Shown here: positions 24,839-33,509 of the stretch, in pieces
How the letters are laid out: the number at the start of each line of letters is the position of its first letter
Numbering within the stretch: position 1 is the first letter of the stretch
NCBI GenBank assembly: GCA_965116595.1
Contig: OZ220708.1
Location: forward strand, 868,001 to 932,000
From: G963663315 sp963668255
Lineage (GTDB): Bacteria; Pseudomonadota; Gammaproteobacteria; Arenicellales; Poriferihabitantaceae
Direction of reading: 5' to 3'
Length of the DNA: 64,000 bases
Program-made: the position numbers and the translations under genes
Notes under the pieces: generated by a model
Told to the model about the DNA's origin: nothing
The model's database searches: none
What the model saw: the letters and a program-made list of their open reading frames with translations, nothing else

Positions 24839-25864
24839 TTAGCTTTTGGGCTCTGATTTGGAGTCATAACGGGCCTGCCACTCGGCCAGTATGCGTTTGC
24901 GATTGCTTGCAGCCCACTCAAAATCATTGTCAATCATTGCTTCGGGAATGTTGTCAGGGAAGTGTTCTACCGGTTTCGCCAGCGCCTGTTTGCCAATTAC
25001 CGCATAACCTTCGTTATACATCATGTTCGCCTTGTCAGTAATTGACCAATCGACCAGGGTTTTGGCTGCTTCCAGATTATCTGTTCCCTTGACAATCGCT
25101 GTTGCCTCCATATCCCAGCCAATACCCTCTGATGGAATAATGATTTCCAATGGTGCGCCCTTGGCCTTTGACTTTGCGCCGCGAAAAGCAAAGGAGACTC
25201 CAATCGCGACCTCACCCGATGCAGCCTGTTTGCAGGGTTTGGAACCGGAATGCGTATAATGGTGGATATTTGCATGCAATGCATCCATAAAAGCCCAGCC
25301 ACCTTCTTCACCGAAAATCTGCAACCAACTGGAAACATCGAGAAATCCAGTGCCGGAAGAGTTGGGGTTCGGCATCGCGACATGACCTTTGTACACCGGG
25401 TCGGTCAGATCCTTCCAGGAAGAAGGCATCGGCAAGCCATTGGCATCGGCTTCTACGGTATTGACGCATATTGCGGCAACCCAGGCATCCATACCTGTCC
25501 ATGAAGGCGGGGATGCCTTGTCAGAAAACTTGTCGTCCAATCCTTCAAGTCCTGCCGGTGCATAGGGTTCGAGCATGCCCTCACCTTTCATTAGCAATAA
25601 ACTGGTTGCAGCCAGCCCCCAAATGACATCGGCCTGGGGATTTTCCTTTTCCGCCAGCAATTTTGCGGTGACGATCCCGGTCGAATCCCGCACCCAGTTG
25701 ATCGTGATATCCGGATGATCCTCATTGAAGCGTTCGGCATACTTCTTCAGATCTTCCGCCTCAACTGCGGTATATACGGTTAAATCGGTTGCAGCAAATG
25801 CATTAACCGAGATCAACCATGCCACTGCAATGCTTGTAAGCACATTGAATCTGTTTTTTCTCAT
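24839..25864 (-). CDS. AEP-type ABC transporter substrate-binding protein
   Basis: The 341-residue periplasmic protein begins with a signal peptide (about 1-24, ending NAFA) and has the Fe3+/polyamine-type binding fold: LTVYTAVEAEDLKKY, VRDSTGIVTAKLLAEKENPQADVIWG, and TALVDW-type C-terminal sequence. It matches the putative 2-aminoethylphosphonate-binding family (TIGR03261, PhnS2/AepX type). A strong Shine-Dalgarno (GAGGAGG) lies just upstream. It is the first gene of the three-gene importer operon. Related proteins bind iron, sulfate or thiamine, so AEP is the best guess, backed by phnW nearby. Confidence 0.87.
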   Translation of the reverse strand: MRKNRFNVLTSIAVAWLISVNAFAATDLTVYTAVEAEDLKKYAERFNEDHPDITINWVRDSTGIVTAKLLAEKENPQADVIWGLAATSLLLMKGEGMLEPYAPAGLEGLDDKFSDKASPPSWTGMDAWVAAICVNTVEADANGLPMPSSWKDLTDPVYKGHVAMPNPNSSGTGFLDVSSWLQIFGEEGGWAFMDALHANIHHYTHSGSKPCKQAASGEVAIGVSFAFRGAKSKAKGAPLEIIIPSEGIGWDMEATAIVKGTDNLEAAKTLVDWSITDKANMMYNEGYAVIGKQALAKPVEHFPDNIPEAMIDNDFEWAASNRKRILAEWQARYDSKSEPKS

Positions 25865-25992
25865 GATTTATCCTCCTCGTTGGATTTCAGGTTGTTTGAC
25901 ACTGCCGACCAGCAATATCCGGCTGTAAATCTTCCGCCTCGAACAACTTTGGCGATAATATATTAACTTAAATATTACAAACATTGAAAATA

Positions 25993-26028
25993 CCTTCGGG
26001 TATGCACTGCACTTACCACAACCGAAGG
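25993..26028 (-). terminator. Possible weak terminator between Nudix gene and importer operon
   Basis: CCTTCGG (25993-25999) pairs with CCGAAGG (26022-26028) around a 22-nt loop. On the minus strand the stem is followed by TATTTTC. The long loop and poor T-run make it weak. It sits between the Nudix stop and the importer operon, where a transcription boundary is expected. The rest of this 251-bp gap is AT-rich and presumably holds the importer promoter, but I could not fix its boxes. Confidence 0.3.
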
Positions 26029-26115
26029 CGTAACCCAGTATACCCTGATTGTCGTTAAATTCTAATGATTTTATTACAAATCATACTTCGCAACCGTTGT
26101 TCCATGCAGTTTATC

Positions 26116-26649
26116 CTAAGTTGCCTGGAGGTGCCCGACGGCATAGGCAATCAATACCAGTCTGGTATCCGGGGTAGTTCTGTCTGCAGGAATCTTCAAT
26201 GCATCGTTTATGCTCATGAAACAAACCTGATCCACTTCTTCCTGTTGCAACACAAACGGACCTTCGGACAAACATGAATATACCGAGCCCCAACTCTTTG
26301 CTGACGGGATGGAATCATTGTCCTCGAAATAAATTTTGAATTCAAAATCAAGTGTTGGCTGAATACCGAGTTCTTCCTGCAATTCCCGACCTGCAGATTC
26401 ATCATAGCTTTCCCCTGCTGTCATCACACCACCGGCTGCAAGGTCGATGCGCCCCGGATACCAGTCCTTGTGCATCGTTCGGGTCTGAACAAGAATCTCA
26501 CCATGGGCATTGAAAACCAACACAAAAGTAACCCTGTGGAGTAATCCGTATTTTCGCATTTCATCCCGGCCCACCGTCTTTACCATCCGGTCCTTAGCGT
26601 CAACGATACACACTGACTCGGTAGGGAGGTTGGATTTTTGAGCTGTCAT
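26116..26649 (-). CDS. Nudix hydrolase (YfcD-like)
   Basis: The 177-residue protein carries a complete Nudix box, GGVMTAGESYDESAGRELQEELGI, near residue 75, with the catalytic REXXEE glutamates. The overall layout (ESVCIVDAKDRMVKTVGRDEM at the start and LLHRVTFVLVFNAHGEILVQTRT) is like the YfcD/IPP-isomerase-like branch, whose substrates are poorly defined. It is a lone minus-strand gene upstream of the importer operon and divergent from the DUF4396 gene. A link to phosphonate use is not shown. Confidence 0.88.
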   Translation of the reverse strand: MTAQKSNLPTESVCIVDAKDRMVKTVGRDEMRKYGLLHRVTFVLVFNAHGEILVQTRTMHKDWYPGRIDLAAGGVMTAGESYDESAGRELQEELGIQPTLDFEFKIYFEDNDSIPSAKSWGSVYSCLSEGPFVLQQEEVDQVCFMSINDALKIPADRTTPDTRLVLIAYAVGHLQAT

Positions 26650-26764
26650 GATGGATTTCCCGGAATGCGTATTATACCGCCAGTACCCTCAACGGTATCA
26701 GAGTATAGCGGACCGATACACTACCGGACACCTGACCGTATTAGGATACCGGGTCTATGACTGC

Positions 26765-26770
26765 TATACT
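26765..26770 (+). promoter_or_regulatory. Candidate -10 element upstream of DUF4396 gene
   Basis: TATACT lies 27 bp upstream of the ATG at 26798. The best -35 is TTAGGA (26741-26746) at 18 bp spacing, a weak match. Listed as the best promoter candidate in the Nudix/DUF4396 divergent region. Confidence 0.3.
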
Positions 26771-26797
26771 GTGGCCCAGACCATCAACCCATAATAA

Positions 26798-27247
26798 ATG
26801 ACATCCGATACGCTGTCGCCGGACAATTTCTGGCATTGTAAACCAACCTGGCGTGCCAGCGCGAAAAATACCTTCTGGTGCCTGGTGGGGTGTTCGATTG
26901 GTGACTTTGGCACCATCGCCTTCTTCCAGATAACCGGTATTCCCTGGCCTGTGCTGATGATCATGATATTGGCAATCATCAATGGATTACTCACCAGTAT
27001 TGCTTTGGAAACCGTCATTCTCTGGAGAAAAGGAATGTCACCGGCGATGGCGTTTCATACGGCAACAGGTATGAGTATAGCGTCCATGGTGGCAATGGAA
27101 GCCACAATGAATCTGGTCGACTGGTCCATGACGGGCGGGGCGGTGCTCACCTGGTGGGTCATTCCGATCATGCTGGCTGCGGGATTTGTCACCCCGTGGC
27201 CCTATAACTACTGGCGATTGAAAAAGTGGGGTAAGGCATGCCATTGA
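26798..27247 (+). CDS. DUF4396 domain-containing membrane protein
   Basis: The 149-residue protein matches DUF4396 in layout: a Cys/His-containing cytoplasmic N-terminus (HCKPTW) and about four hydrophobic segments (around 28-45, 48-68, 86-105 and 118-138), with a conserved MAFHTATGMSIASMVAMEATMNLVDW stretch rich in Met. No function is established for the family; the Met and His residues could suggest metal contact but this is speculation. There is no clear Shine-Dalgarno sequence. It precedes ald by 133 bp on the same strand. Confidence 0.75.
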   Translation: MTSDTLSPDNFWHCKPTWRASAKNTFWCLVGCSIGDFGTIAFFQITGIPWPVLMIMILAIINGLLTSIALETVILWRKGMSPAMAFHTATGMSIASMVAMEATMNLVDWSMTGGAVLTWWVIPIMLAAGFVTPWPYNYWRLKKWGKACH

Positions 27248-27380
27248 CCGGCCGGAAATCTGGAGCATCGCAATGTCTTCTTCTGGTACTACAACTGGAA
27301 CTCAGGAATTACTATTTTGCTGCGTTGGGTATGAATTATGCGGACTTGATCACCCGCTGACAATCTAGTGAGATAATCCT

Positions 27381-28499
27381 ATGCTTGTAGGCGTTCCGAA
27401 GGAAATCAAAAATCATGAATATCGTGTCGGCCTGACGCCCACCAGTGTACGCGAAATGACCAGACACGGGCACCAGGTCATCGTAGAAACCAATGCAGGG
27501 ATCGGCATCAGCGCCTCGGATCAGGAATATCGGAACGCAGGCGCGACCATTGTTGACAGTGCCGCAGAAGTATTTTCCAAAGCCGATTTGGTGGTCAAGG
27601 TCAAGGAACCCCAGCCAGTGGAGCGAAAAATGCTCAGGGAAGGACAAATCCTTTATACCTATCTGCACCTGGCTCCAGATCCGGAACAAACCCGGGATCT
27701 GGTGGACAGTGGCGCGACCTGCATCGCATACGAAACCGTAACCTCTCCACACGGCGGATTACCCTTGCTGGCGCCGATGTCAAAAGTGGCCGGACGCATG
27801 TCAATTCAGGCAGGCGCTTACTGCCTCGAACAACCGCATGGCGGGCTGGGGATGCTGCTTGGAGGAGTCCCCGGGGTCGACCCGTGCAAGGTGGTTGTTC
27901 TCGGCGCCGGTGTAGTCGGCACCCATGCCTGTCACATTGCTGTCGGCATGGGCGCTGACGTCTGGGTACTGGACAACAATTCGGATTCGATACAAAATCA
28001 CTGGCTACAGTTTGGTCGTTCAACCAACTCTGTTTTCTCCACCTCGGATGCCCTCGAGAAACATGTAACGGATGCGGACCTCGTTATTGGTGGCGTATTG
28101 ATACCCGGCGCCGAAGCGCCGAAACTGGTCACCGCTGAGATGGTCAAAAACATGAAACCGGGATCGGTGATCGTAGATGTTGCCATTGACCAGGGAGGCT
28201 GTTGTGAAACTTCGAAAGCGACGACCCATGCAGAACCTACCTTTGTAGTCGATGATGTAGTGCATTACTGCGTTGCCAATATGCCCGGTGGCGTTCCACT
28301 TACTTCGACTTATGCACTTAACAATGTCACTCTGCCATTTGCAATCAGCCTGGCGAACAAAGGGGCAAAACAGGCATTACTGGATGATCAGCATCTGCGC
28401 AATGGCCTGAATGTGCATGCCGGCAAGGTCACCTGCCGTGAAGTGGCAGAGGACCTGGGGTATGAATATATCGATGCCGCCAGTGCGCTTGGCAGTTGA
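27381..28499 (+). CDS. ald: Alanine dehydrogenase
   Basis: Ald oxidises L-alanine to pyruvate and ammonia with NAD. The 372-residue protein starts MLVGVPKEIKNHEYRVGLTP and has the Rossmann motif VVVLGAGVVGTHACHIAVG near 175, plus KVKEPQP and APMSKVAGRMSIQ. In sulfonate and aminophosphonate catabolism, Ald regenerates the pyruvate acceptor used by Tpa or PhnW transaminases. The window has phnW 8 kb away and xsc-pta directly downstream, so this role fits. The gap to xsc is 57 bp. Confidence 0.95.
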   Translation: MLVGVPKEIKNHEYRVGLTPTSVREMTRHGHQVIVETNAGIGISASDQEYRNAGATIVDSAAEVFSKADLVVKVKEPQPVERKMLREGQILYTYLHLAPDPEQTRDLVDSGATCIAYETVTSPHGGLPLLAPMSKVAGRMSIQAGAYCLEQPHGGLGMLLGGVPGVDPCKVVVLGAGVVGTHACHIAVGMGADVWVLDNNSDSIQNHWLQFGRSTNSVFSTSDALEKHVTDADLVIGGVLIPGAEAPKLVTAEMVKNMKPGSVIVDVAIDQGGCCETSKATTHAEPTFVVDDVVHYCVANMPGGVPLTSTYALNNVTLPFAISLANKGAKQALLDDQHLRNGLNVHAGKVTCREVAEDLGYEYIDAASALGS

Positions 28500-28556
28500 C
28501 GTCTCCGATCATTTTCTTTGATCAAATTTTAACTGTATTTCCAGAGGAACAGCTTA

Positions 28557-30320
28557 ATGACTAGAATGACAACATCGGAAGCTTTTGTGGAAACAATGGC
28601 AGCCAATGGTGTAACTGACATCTTTGGGATAATGGGGTCTGCATTCATGGATGCGATGGATATTTTTGCACCCGCAGGCATCCGTTTGATTCCGGTTGTC
28701 CACGAACAGGGGGCAGGACACATGGCCGATGGCTATGCCCGTGTAAGTGGTCGCCATGGTGTCGTCATTGGTCAGAACGGGCCAGGCATCAGTAACTGCG
28801 TTACGGCGATTGCCGCTGCTTATTGGGCACACTCTCCTGTTGTCATGATTACCCCGGAAACAGGCACCATGGGCCAGGGACTGGGCGGATTCCAGGAAGC
28901 CAATCAGTTGCCGATGTTCCAGGAATTCGTGAAATATCAGGGCCATGTAAACAATCCTGCCCGAATGGCGGAATATACGGCGCGCTGTTTTGACCGCGCC
29001 ATGTCGGAAATCGGTCCTACCCAGTTGAATATTCCACGGGATTATTTCTACGGTGAGGTCGATATCGATGTTCCCGAACCGATGAGAGTCGATCGCGGGC
29101 CTGGTGGAGAAAAGACTTTGAATGAAGCGGCGGAAATGCTGAAAACCGCTAAATTTCCGGTCATAATTTCAGGCGGCGGTGTCGTGATGGCAGATGCCGT
29201 GGATGAATGCAGGGCACTTGCAGAACGGTTGGGCGCAGCCGTGGTAAACAGCTACCTGCACAACGACTCTTTCCCGGCCAGCCACCCGTTGTGGTGCGGA
29301 CCACTGGGTTACCATGGTTCAAAAGCTGCGATGTCGCTGATCAGCAAAGCAGATGTGGTGATTGCACTCGGCACCCGGCTTGGCCCATTCGGTACTTTAC
29401 CGCAATACGGCATTGATTATTGGCCGGCGGATGCAAAAATCATCCAGATTGATGCGGATCATAAAATGCTGGGGCTGGTAAAGAAAATTTCCGTCGGCAT
29501 TTGTGGAGATGCCGGGGCATCGGCAAAAGCATTGTCATCACGCCTCGAAAATCTTTCCCTCGCCTGCGATGCAACCCGTCAGGAACGAGCCGAAACCATC
29601 GCTGCCGAAAAAGCGGCATGGGAAACAGAACTCGATGAATGGATGCATGAAAAGGATGACTACAGCCTGGACATGATCAAGGAACAAGGCGAAGAAGAAG
29701 GAAACTGGCTGCATCCCAGACAGGTTCTTCGTCAACTGGAACTGGCCATGCCGGAAGATGCCATGGTCTCGACCGACATCGGCAACATTAATGCAATCGC
29801 CAACAGCTATCTGCGATTCGAACGCCCACGCAGTTTTCTGGCGCCAATGAGCTGGGGTAACTGCGGCTATGCGCTACCCACCATGATTGGCGCCAAGTGT
29901 GCCGCACAGGATCGACCGGCTATCGCTTACTCGGGTGATGGCGCCTGGGCGATGAGCATGTCTGAAATCATGACATCAGTGCGTCATAATATTCCGGTTA
30001 CCGGTGTCGTATTCCATAATCGACAATGGGGCGCCGAGAAGAAGAATCAGGTGGATTTCTACAATCGCCGGTTTGTAGCCGGAGAACTGGACAACGAAAG
30101 TTTTGCGGAAATTGGCAAGGCTATGGGTACGGAAGGTATCGTCGTCGATCAACTGGAAGACGTTGGCCCGGCCCTGACCCGGGCAGTGGACATGCAGATG
30201 AATGATGGCAAGTCCACGGTCATTGAAATCATGTGTACACGCGAACTCGGAGACCCGTTTCGCCGGGATGCATTGTCAAAACCGGTCAGGCATCTGGCCA
30301 AGTACAAGGATTTCGTGTAG
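28557..30320 (+). CDS. xsc: Sulfoacetaldehyde acetyltransferase
   Basis: Xsc cleaves sulfoacetaldehyde with phosphate to sulfite and acetyl phosphate, using thiamine diphosphate. The 587-residue protein starts TSEAFVETMAANGVTDIFG and IMGSAFMDAMDIFAPAGIR, a segment specific to Xsc among acetolactate synthase-like enzymes. It has the catalytic-glutamate region VVHEQGAGHMADGYARVSG and the ThDP motif GDGAWAMSMSE...N near residue 460. A good Shine-Dalgarno (AGAGGAA) precedes it. It is followed by pta, the usual partner. No taurine aminotransferase or taurine dehydrogenase is in the window. Confidence 0.96.
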   Translation: MTRMTTSEAFVETMAANGVTDIFGIMGSAFMDAMDIFAPAGIRLIPVVHEQGAGHMADGYARVSGRHGVVIGQNGPGISNCVTAIAAAYWAHSPVVMITPETGTMGQGLGGFQEANQLPMFQEFVKYQGHVNNPARMAEYTARCFDRAMSEIGPTQLNIPRDYFYGEVDIDVPEPMRVDRGPGGEKTLNEAAEMLKTAKFPVIISGGGVVMADAVDECRALAERLGAAVVNSYLHNDSFPASHPLWCGPLGYHGSKAAMSLISKADVVIALGTRLGPFGTLPQYGIDYWPADAKIIQIDADHKMLGLVKKISVGICGDAGASAKALSSRLENLSLACDATRQERAETIAAEKAAWETELDEWMHEKDDYSLDMIKEQGEEEGNWLHPRQVLRQLELAMPEDAMVSTDIGNINAIANSYLRFERPRSFLAPMSWGNCGYALPTMIGAKCAAQDRPAIAYSGDGAWAMSMSEIMTSVRHNIPVTGVVFHNRQWGAEKKNQVDFYNRRFVAGELDNESFAEIGKAMGTEGIVVDQLEDVGPALTRAVDMQMNDGKSTVIEIMCTRELGDPFRRDALSKPVRHLAKYKDFV

Positions 30321-30373
30321 AGACAACTGCCCGTGGTTGTCCAATTTCGCTGGGTTGATGCGATTTATTGACC

Positions 30374-31357
30374 ATGAGAACTTTTGAGATCCTGTTTGAT
30401 CGGGCCAGAAAATCCCGCAGACGAATCGTCTTGCCTGAATCTGACGATCCCAGGATCATTGAGGCAACAATGGAAATTTCCCGCCAGCAGGTTGCCGGGA
30501 TAATCCTGCTCGGAAACCACAAGCTCCCCTCGAATACCGACCATGTCGAAGTAATCGACCCGCAAACCTCTGCCCGGAAAAGTGACTATATAAAGAAATT
30601 GCTGGACCTCAATCAGCGCCGGGGAATGGTCCGGGCAGAAGCTGAAGCCCGGATCAAAGACCCGCTGGTGTTCGGCATGATGATGGTTGCATCCGGTGAT
30701 GCCGATGGGTGCGTGGCAGGCGCAGTCAATCGCACCTCGGATGTGGTTAGAGCCGCACTGCAAATAATTGGTACCAAACCGGGGATCAAGCTGGTTTCAA
30801 GTTTTTTCATCATGCAGCACGACCTGCCCCATCAGGCTGTTCAGGGCACAACGCTGTATGCAGATTGTGCTTTGGTAGTCGACCCCGACCCAACCCAACT
30901 TGCCGACATCGCGGTCGCCTCGGCAGATAGCGCAATTTCCTTGCTTGGACTTGACCCGACAGTCTGCCTGCTCTCATTCTCGACCGCCGGAAGCGCCAGC
31001 CATCCGAAAGTGGACAAGGTTGTTCGGGCAGGCCGAATCATCAGCAAAAAACGACCAGACATCGCGCTGATGAGTGAAGTACAATTTGATGCGGCGGTAA
31101 TACCTGAAATCCTCGAACGAAAAGCGCCCGGCATAAAGGTACAGGCGCCAGCCAATGTATTTATTTTTCCCGATTTGCAGTCGGCAAATATCGGCTACAA
31201 GATAGCGCAGCGAATCGGCGGGGTTAATGCGATTGGACCTGTCCTGCAAGGACTAAACCGTCCGGTGAATGATTTGTCGAGAGGATGCAGCGTTGATGAT
31301 ATCGTACAACTGGTTTGTGTCACTTCTGTGCAGGCCAGCGCTCAGACGACTCAGTAA
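30374..31357 (+). CDS. pta: Phosphate acetyltransferase
   Basis: Pta converts acetyl phosphate to acetyl-CoA. The 327-residue single-domain form begins at ATG 30374 (MRTFEILFDRARKSRRRIVLPES); a TTG two codons earlier is an alternative. The core has SADGCVAGA-like DADGCVAGAVNRTSDVVRAAL and a C-terminal ANVFIFPDLQSANIGYKIAQR segment, both characteristic. Directly after xsc, it completes sulfoacetaldehyde to acetyl-CoA conversion. The short length, without the N-terminal P-loop region of E. coli Pta, matches Pta proteins linked to xsc. Confidence 0.95.
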   Translation: MRTFEILFDRARKSRRRIVLPESDDPRIIEATMEISRQQVAGIILLGNHKLPSNTDHVEVIDPQTSARKSDYIKKLLDLNQRRGMVRAEAEARIKDPLVFGMMMVASGDADGCVAGAVNRTSDVVRAALQIIGTKPGIKLVSSFFIMQHDLPHQAVQGTTLYADCALVVDPDPTQLADIAVASADSAISLLGLDPTVCLLSFSTAGSASHPKVDKVVRAGRIISKKRPDIALMSEVQFDAAVIPEILERKAPGIKVQAPANVFIFPDLQSANIGYKIAQRIGGVNAIGPVLQGLNRPVNDLSRGCSVDDIVQLVCVTSVQASAQTTQ

Positions 31358-31399
31358 TCGATTCAGGACGAGCATGGCAATCGGTCACAAACGGACACC

Positions 31400-32464
31400 A
31401 TGAAATTCGATTTTAAAGCGATTCATCTTGAAAAACGCTTCCCATTGGCGATCAGTCGCGGCATTCTCACCGGTTCGGACAATCTTTTTGTCTCAGTTAC
31501 CTGGCAGGATGTTACCGGCTGGGGTGAGATTTGCCCCGGGAAAAGTGAAGGTGTAGACAGTGTGGAATCCGCGCGGACCAGACTGGAATATTTTCTGACG
31601 AATGACCTGGAACCGTCCGGTCTGCAACCGTTGTCCATCCATCAGGTCTATGATCGGGGAATTCAACAGGGATTACCCCTGTGTGTATTGGCGGGGCTCG
31701 ATATTGCTCTTTGGGACTGGCTGGGTAAAAAGGCCGGACTTCCCCTTTATCAGTTGTTGGGTCTGGGCAAACCGACGGTACCGACTTCAATGACCATAGG
31801 CATCAACCCCCCGGATGTTGTCAGGGACCGGGTTCCCTTGCTACTCGAAAACACCAGTATCCGGTTTTTAAAGATCAAACTCGGATCGCCAGAGGGCATC
31901 GAAGCAGATCAGGCGATGTTTACCCAGGTACTCGAGAGTACCAAAAAGTATCGAGCCGGTTTGCGGGTGGATGCGAATGGAGGATGGTGTACAGACGACG
32001 CTCTGTTCATGATGAAATGGCTGGCAGCACGCAACACGGATTATGTAGAGCAACCATTAAAGGAAGGGCAGGAGGAAGATCTACCCGGGATTTTCAGGAA
32101 CAGACCCTTGCCTGTATACCTGGATGAATCCTGCCGGGTTTCCAGCGATATAAAATCATGGTGGCGGCATGTAGACGGAGTAAACCTGAAACTGATGAAA
32201 TGCGGCGGCATTACTGAAGCGCTTCGAATTATCGCAGTGGCCAGATCATACGGCCTGAAAACAATGATTGGATGCATGGGTGAATCGTCGATTTCGATTT
32301 CGGCAGGCGCCGCCATCTCCGGGCTGCTGGATCATGTTGACCTTGATTCACATTTGAATCTCGAACCGGACCCCTGCACTGGGGCAACCCTGGTAGATGG
32401 CATTGTCATGCCTAACGACCTGCCTGGCCATGGCGCCACTCTCAAACCAGAATATCATGCTTGA
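31400..32464 (+). CDS. dgcA: N-acetyl-D-glutamate racemase DgcA (dipeptide-epimerase-like)
   Basis: The 354-residue enolase-superfamily protein is of the muconate-lactonising subgroup. Catalytic lysine region KIKLG (near 157), metal ligands in VDANGGW, EQP and DES, and the second lysine in LKLMKCGG are all present. Alone it would be called an L-Ala-D/L-Glu epimerase. It overlaps the DUF1611 gene by 8 bp, and that pair is described as DgcA-DgcN: DgcN N-acetylates D-glutamate and DgcA converts it to N-acetyl-L-glutamate. I therefore prefer DgcA. Dipeptide epimerase remains possible. Confidence 0.82.
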   Translation: MKFDFKAIHLEKRFPLAISRGILTGSDNLFVSVTWQDVTGWGEICPGKSEGVDSVESARTRLEYFLTNDLEPSGLQPLSIHQVYDRGIQQGLPLCVLAGLDIALWDWLGKKAGLPLYQLLGLGKPTVPTSMTIGINPPDVVRDRVPLLLENTSIRFLKIKLGSPEGIEADQAMFTQVLESTKKYRAGLRVDANGGWCTDDALFMMKWLAARNTDYVEQPLKEGQEEDLPGIFRNRPLPVYLDESCRVSSDIKSWWRHVDGVNLKLMKCGGITEALRIIAVARSYGLKTMIGCMGESSISISAGAAISGLLDHVDLDSHLNLEPDPCTGATLVDGIVMPNDLPGHGATLKPEYHA

Positions 32465-33491
32465 GAATCATCAGAAACTGGCGATCTACATGGAAGATAA
32501 CCTGGACTCGAATTACGGGAAAATGGGATTTGCTGTAATGCGATACAGTCCCAACCCTATCGTCTGTGTCATTGACTCGAAACACAATGGCAAAAAGATC
32601 AGCGAGGTTTGTGGATTGCCTTTTGACTATCCGGTGACGGGTTCAATTGAAGAAGCGGTCCGGATGGGCACTGAAGTGCTTGTTCTGGGCACGGCTCCTT
32701 CGGGCGGGCGGGTACCCCGGGAATGGGACGAGCCACTGTCGCAATCGATTGAAAAAGGCCTGTGTATCATCAATGGATTGCATGACAGTCTGAATGACCG
32801 CTATGGCAGCCGTCTCCTGGGACAGCAATGGATATGGGATGTAAGACAGCCTGTAACCATTCCGGATATTGCCAGCGCCCGCTGTACATCACTCGACAAC
32901 AAGCGCGTATTACTGGTTGGTACAGACATGGCCATCGGCAAAATGACTGCCGGACTGGAAATTCACAAATGGATTTGCGACAACCATGCTGAACTGAAAA
33001 CCGAGTTCCTCGCTACCGGACAGGTAGGGATAACCATTACCGGGAAAGGTATTCCATTGGATGCCTATAAGGTTGACCATGCCTGCGGAGCGGTAGAAGC
33101 CATGGTGCTGGAAGCAGGAAACTCCGACATCGTCCTGATCGAAGGGCAGGGTTCGATTCTCCATCCCGGCAGCACGGCCACCTTGCCGCTGATGAGGGGT
33201 AGCTGTGCAACCCATCTGATCATGTGTCATGGAGCGCACATGAGTCGGTTGCGCCACCCCGAGTCGGTTAAAATACCGCCACTGAAAGAATTTATCCATC
33301 TCAATGAAGAGTTGACTTCAGTTTGCGGATCCCTCACCAGGGCCTCAACCATCGGCATCGCACTCAATACCTCGATGGTCAGTGAACGCGAGGCATTATC
33401 AGAAATCGCCAGACTTGAGGACAAAACCGGCTTGCCGGTCACTGATGTTGTTCGTTTCGGGCCAGAAAAGCTCGGCAGACGATTGATTTGA
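32457..33491 (+). CDS. dgcN: D-glutamate N-acetyltransferase DgcN (DUF1611)
   Basis: The 344-residue DUF1611 protein starts at ATG 32457 inside the end of dgcA. An upstream open stretch to 32397 overlaps dgcA and lacks family sequence. The N-terminal part is Rossmann-like (ending in LVLGTAPSGGRVPREW). The C-terminal part has a P-loop-like GTDMAIGKMTAGLEI near residue 160 and LIEGQGSILHPG near 222. Together with DgcA it forms a D-glutamate catabolic route described in marine proteobacteria. The 8-bp overlap indicates coupled translation. It ends 40 bp from the convergent DMT transporter gene. Confidence 0.84.
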   Translation: MLENHQKLAIYMEDNLDSNYGKMGFAVMRYSPNPIVCVIDSKHNGKKISEVCGLPFDYPVTGSIEEAVRMGTEVLVLGTAPSGGRVPREWDEPLSQSIEKGLCIINGLHDSLNDRYGSRLLGQQWIWDVRQPVTIPDIASARCTSLDNKRVLLVGTDMAIGKMTAGLEIHKWICDNHAELKTEFLATGQVGITITGKGIPLDAYKVDHACGAVEAMVLEAGNSDIVLIEGQGSILHPGSTATLPLMRGSCATHLIMCHGAHMSRLRHPESVKIPPLKEFIHLNEELTSVCGSLTRASTIGIALNTSMVSEREALSEIARLEDKTGLPVTDVVRFGPEKLGRRLI

Positions 33492-33509
33492 CCGACTGCT
33501 GGCATAGCG

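Noticed and set aside
27345..27377. Promoter for ald (TTGATC and GATAAT)
   Set aside because: The spacing is 20 bp and the -10 would place the start inside the coding sequence, so I did not list it.
28557..30320. Acetolactate synthase or other general ThDP enzyme instead of Xsc
   Set aside because: The N-terminal IMGSAFMDAMDIF segment, length of 587 residues and the pta neighbour are specific to sulfoacetaldehyde acetyltransferase.
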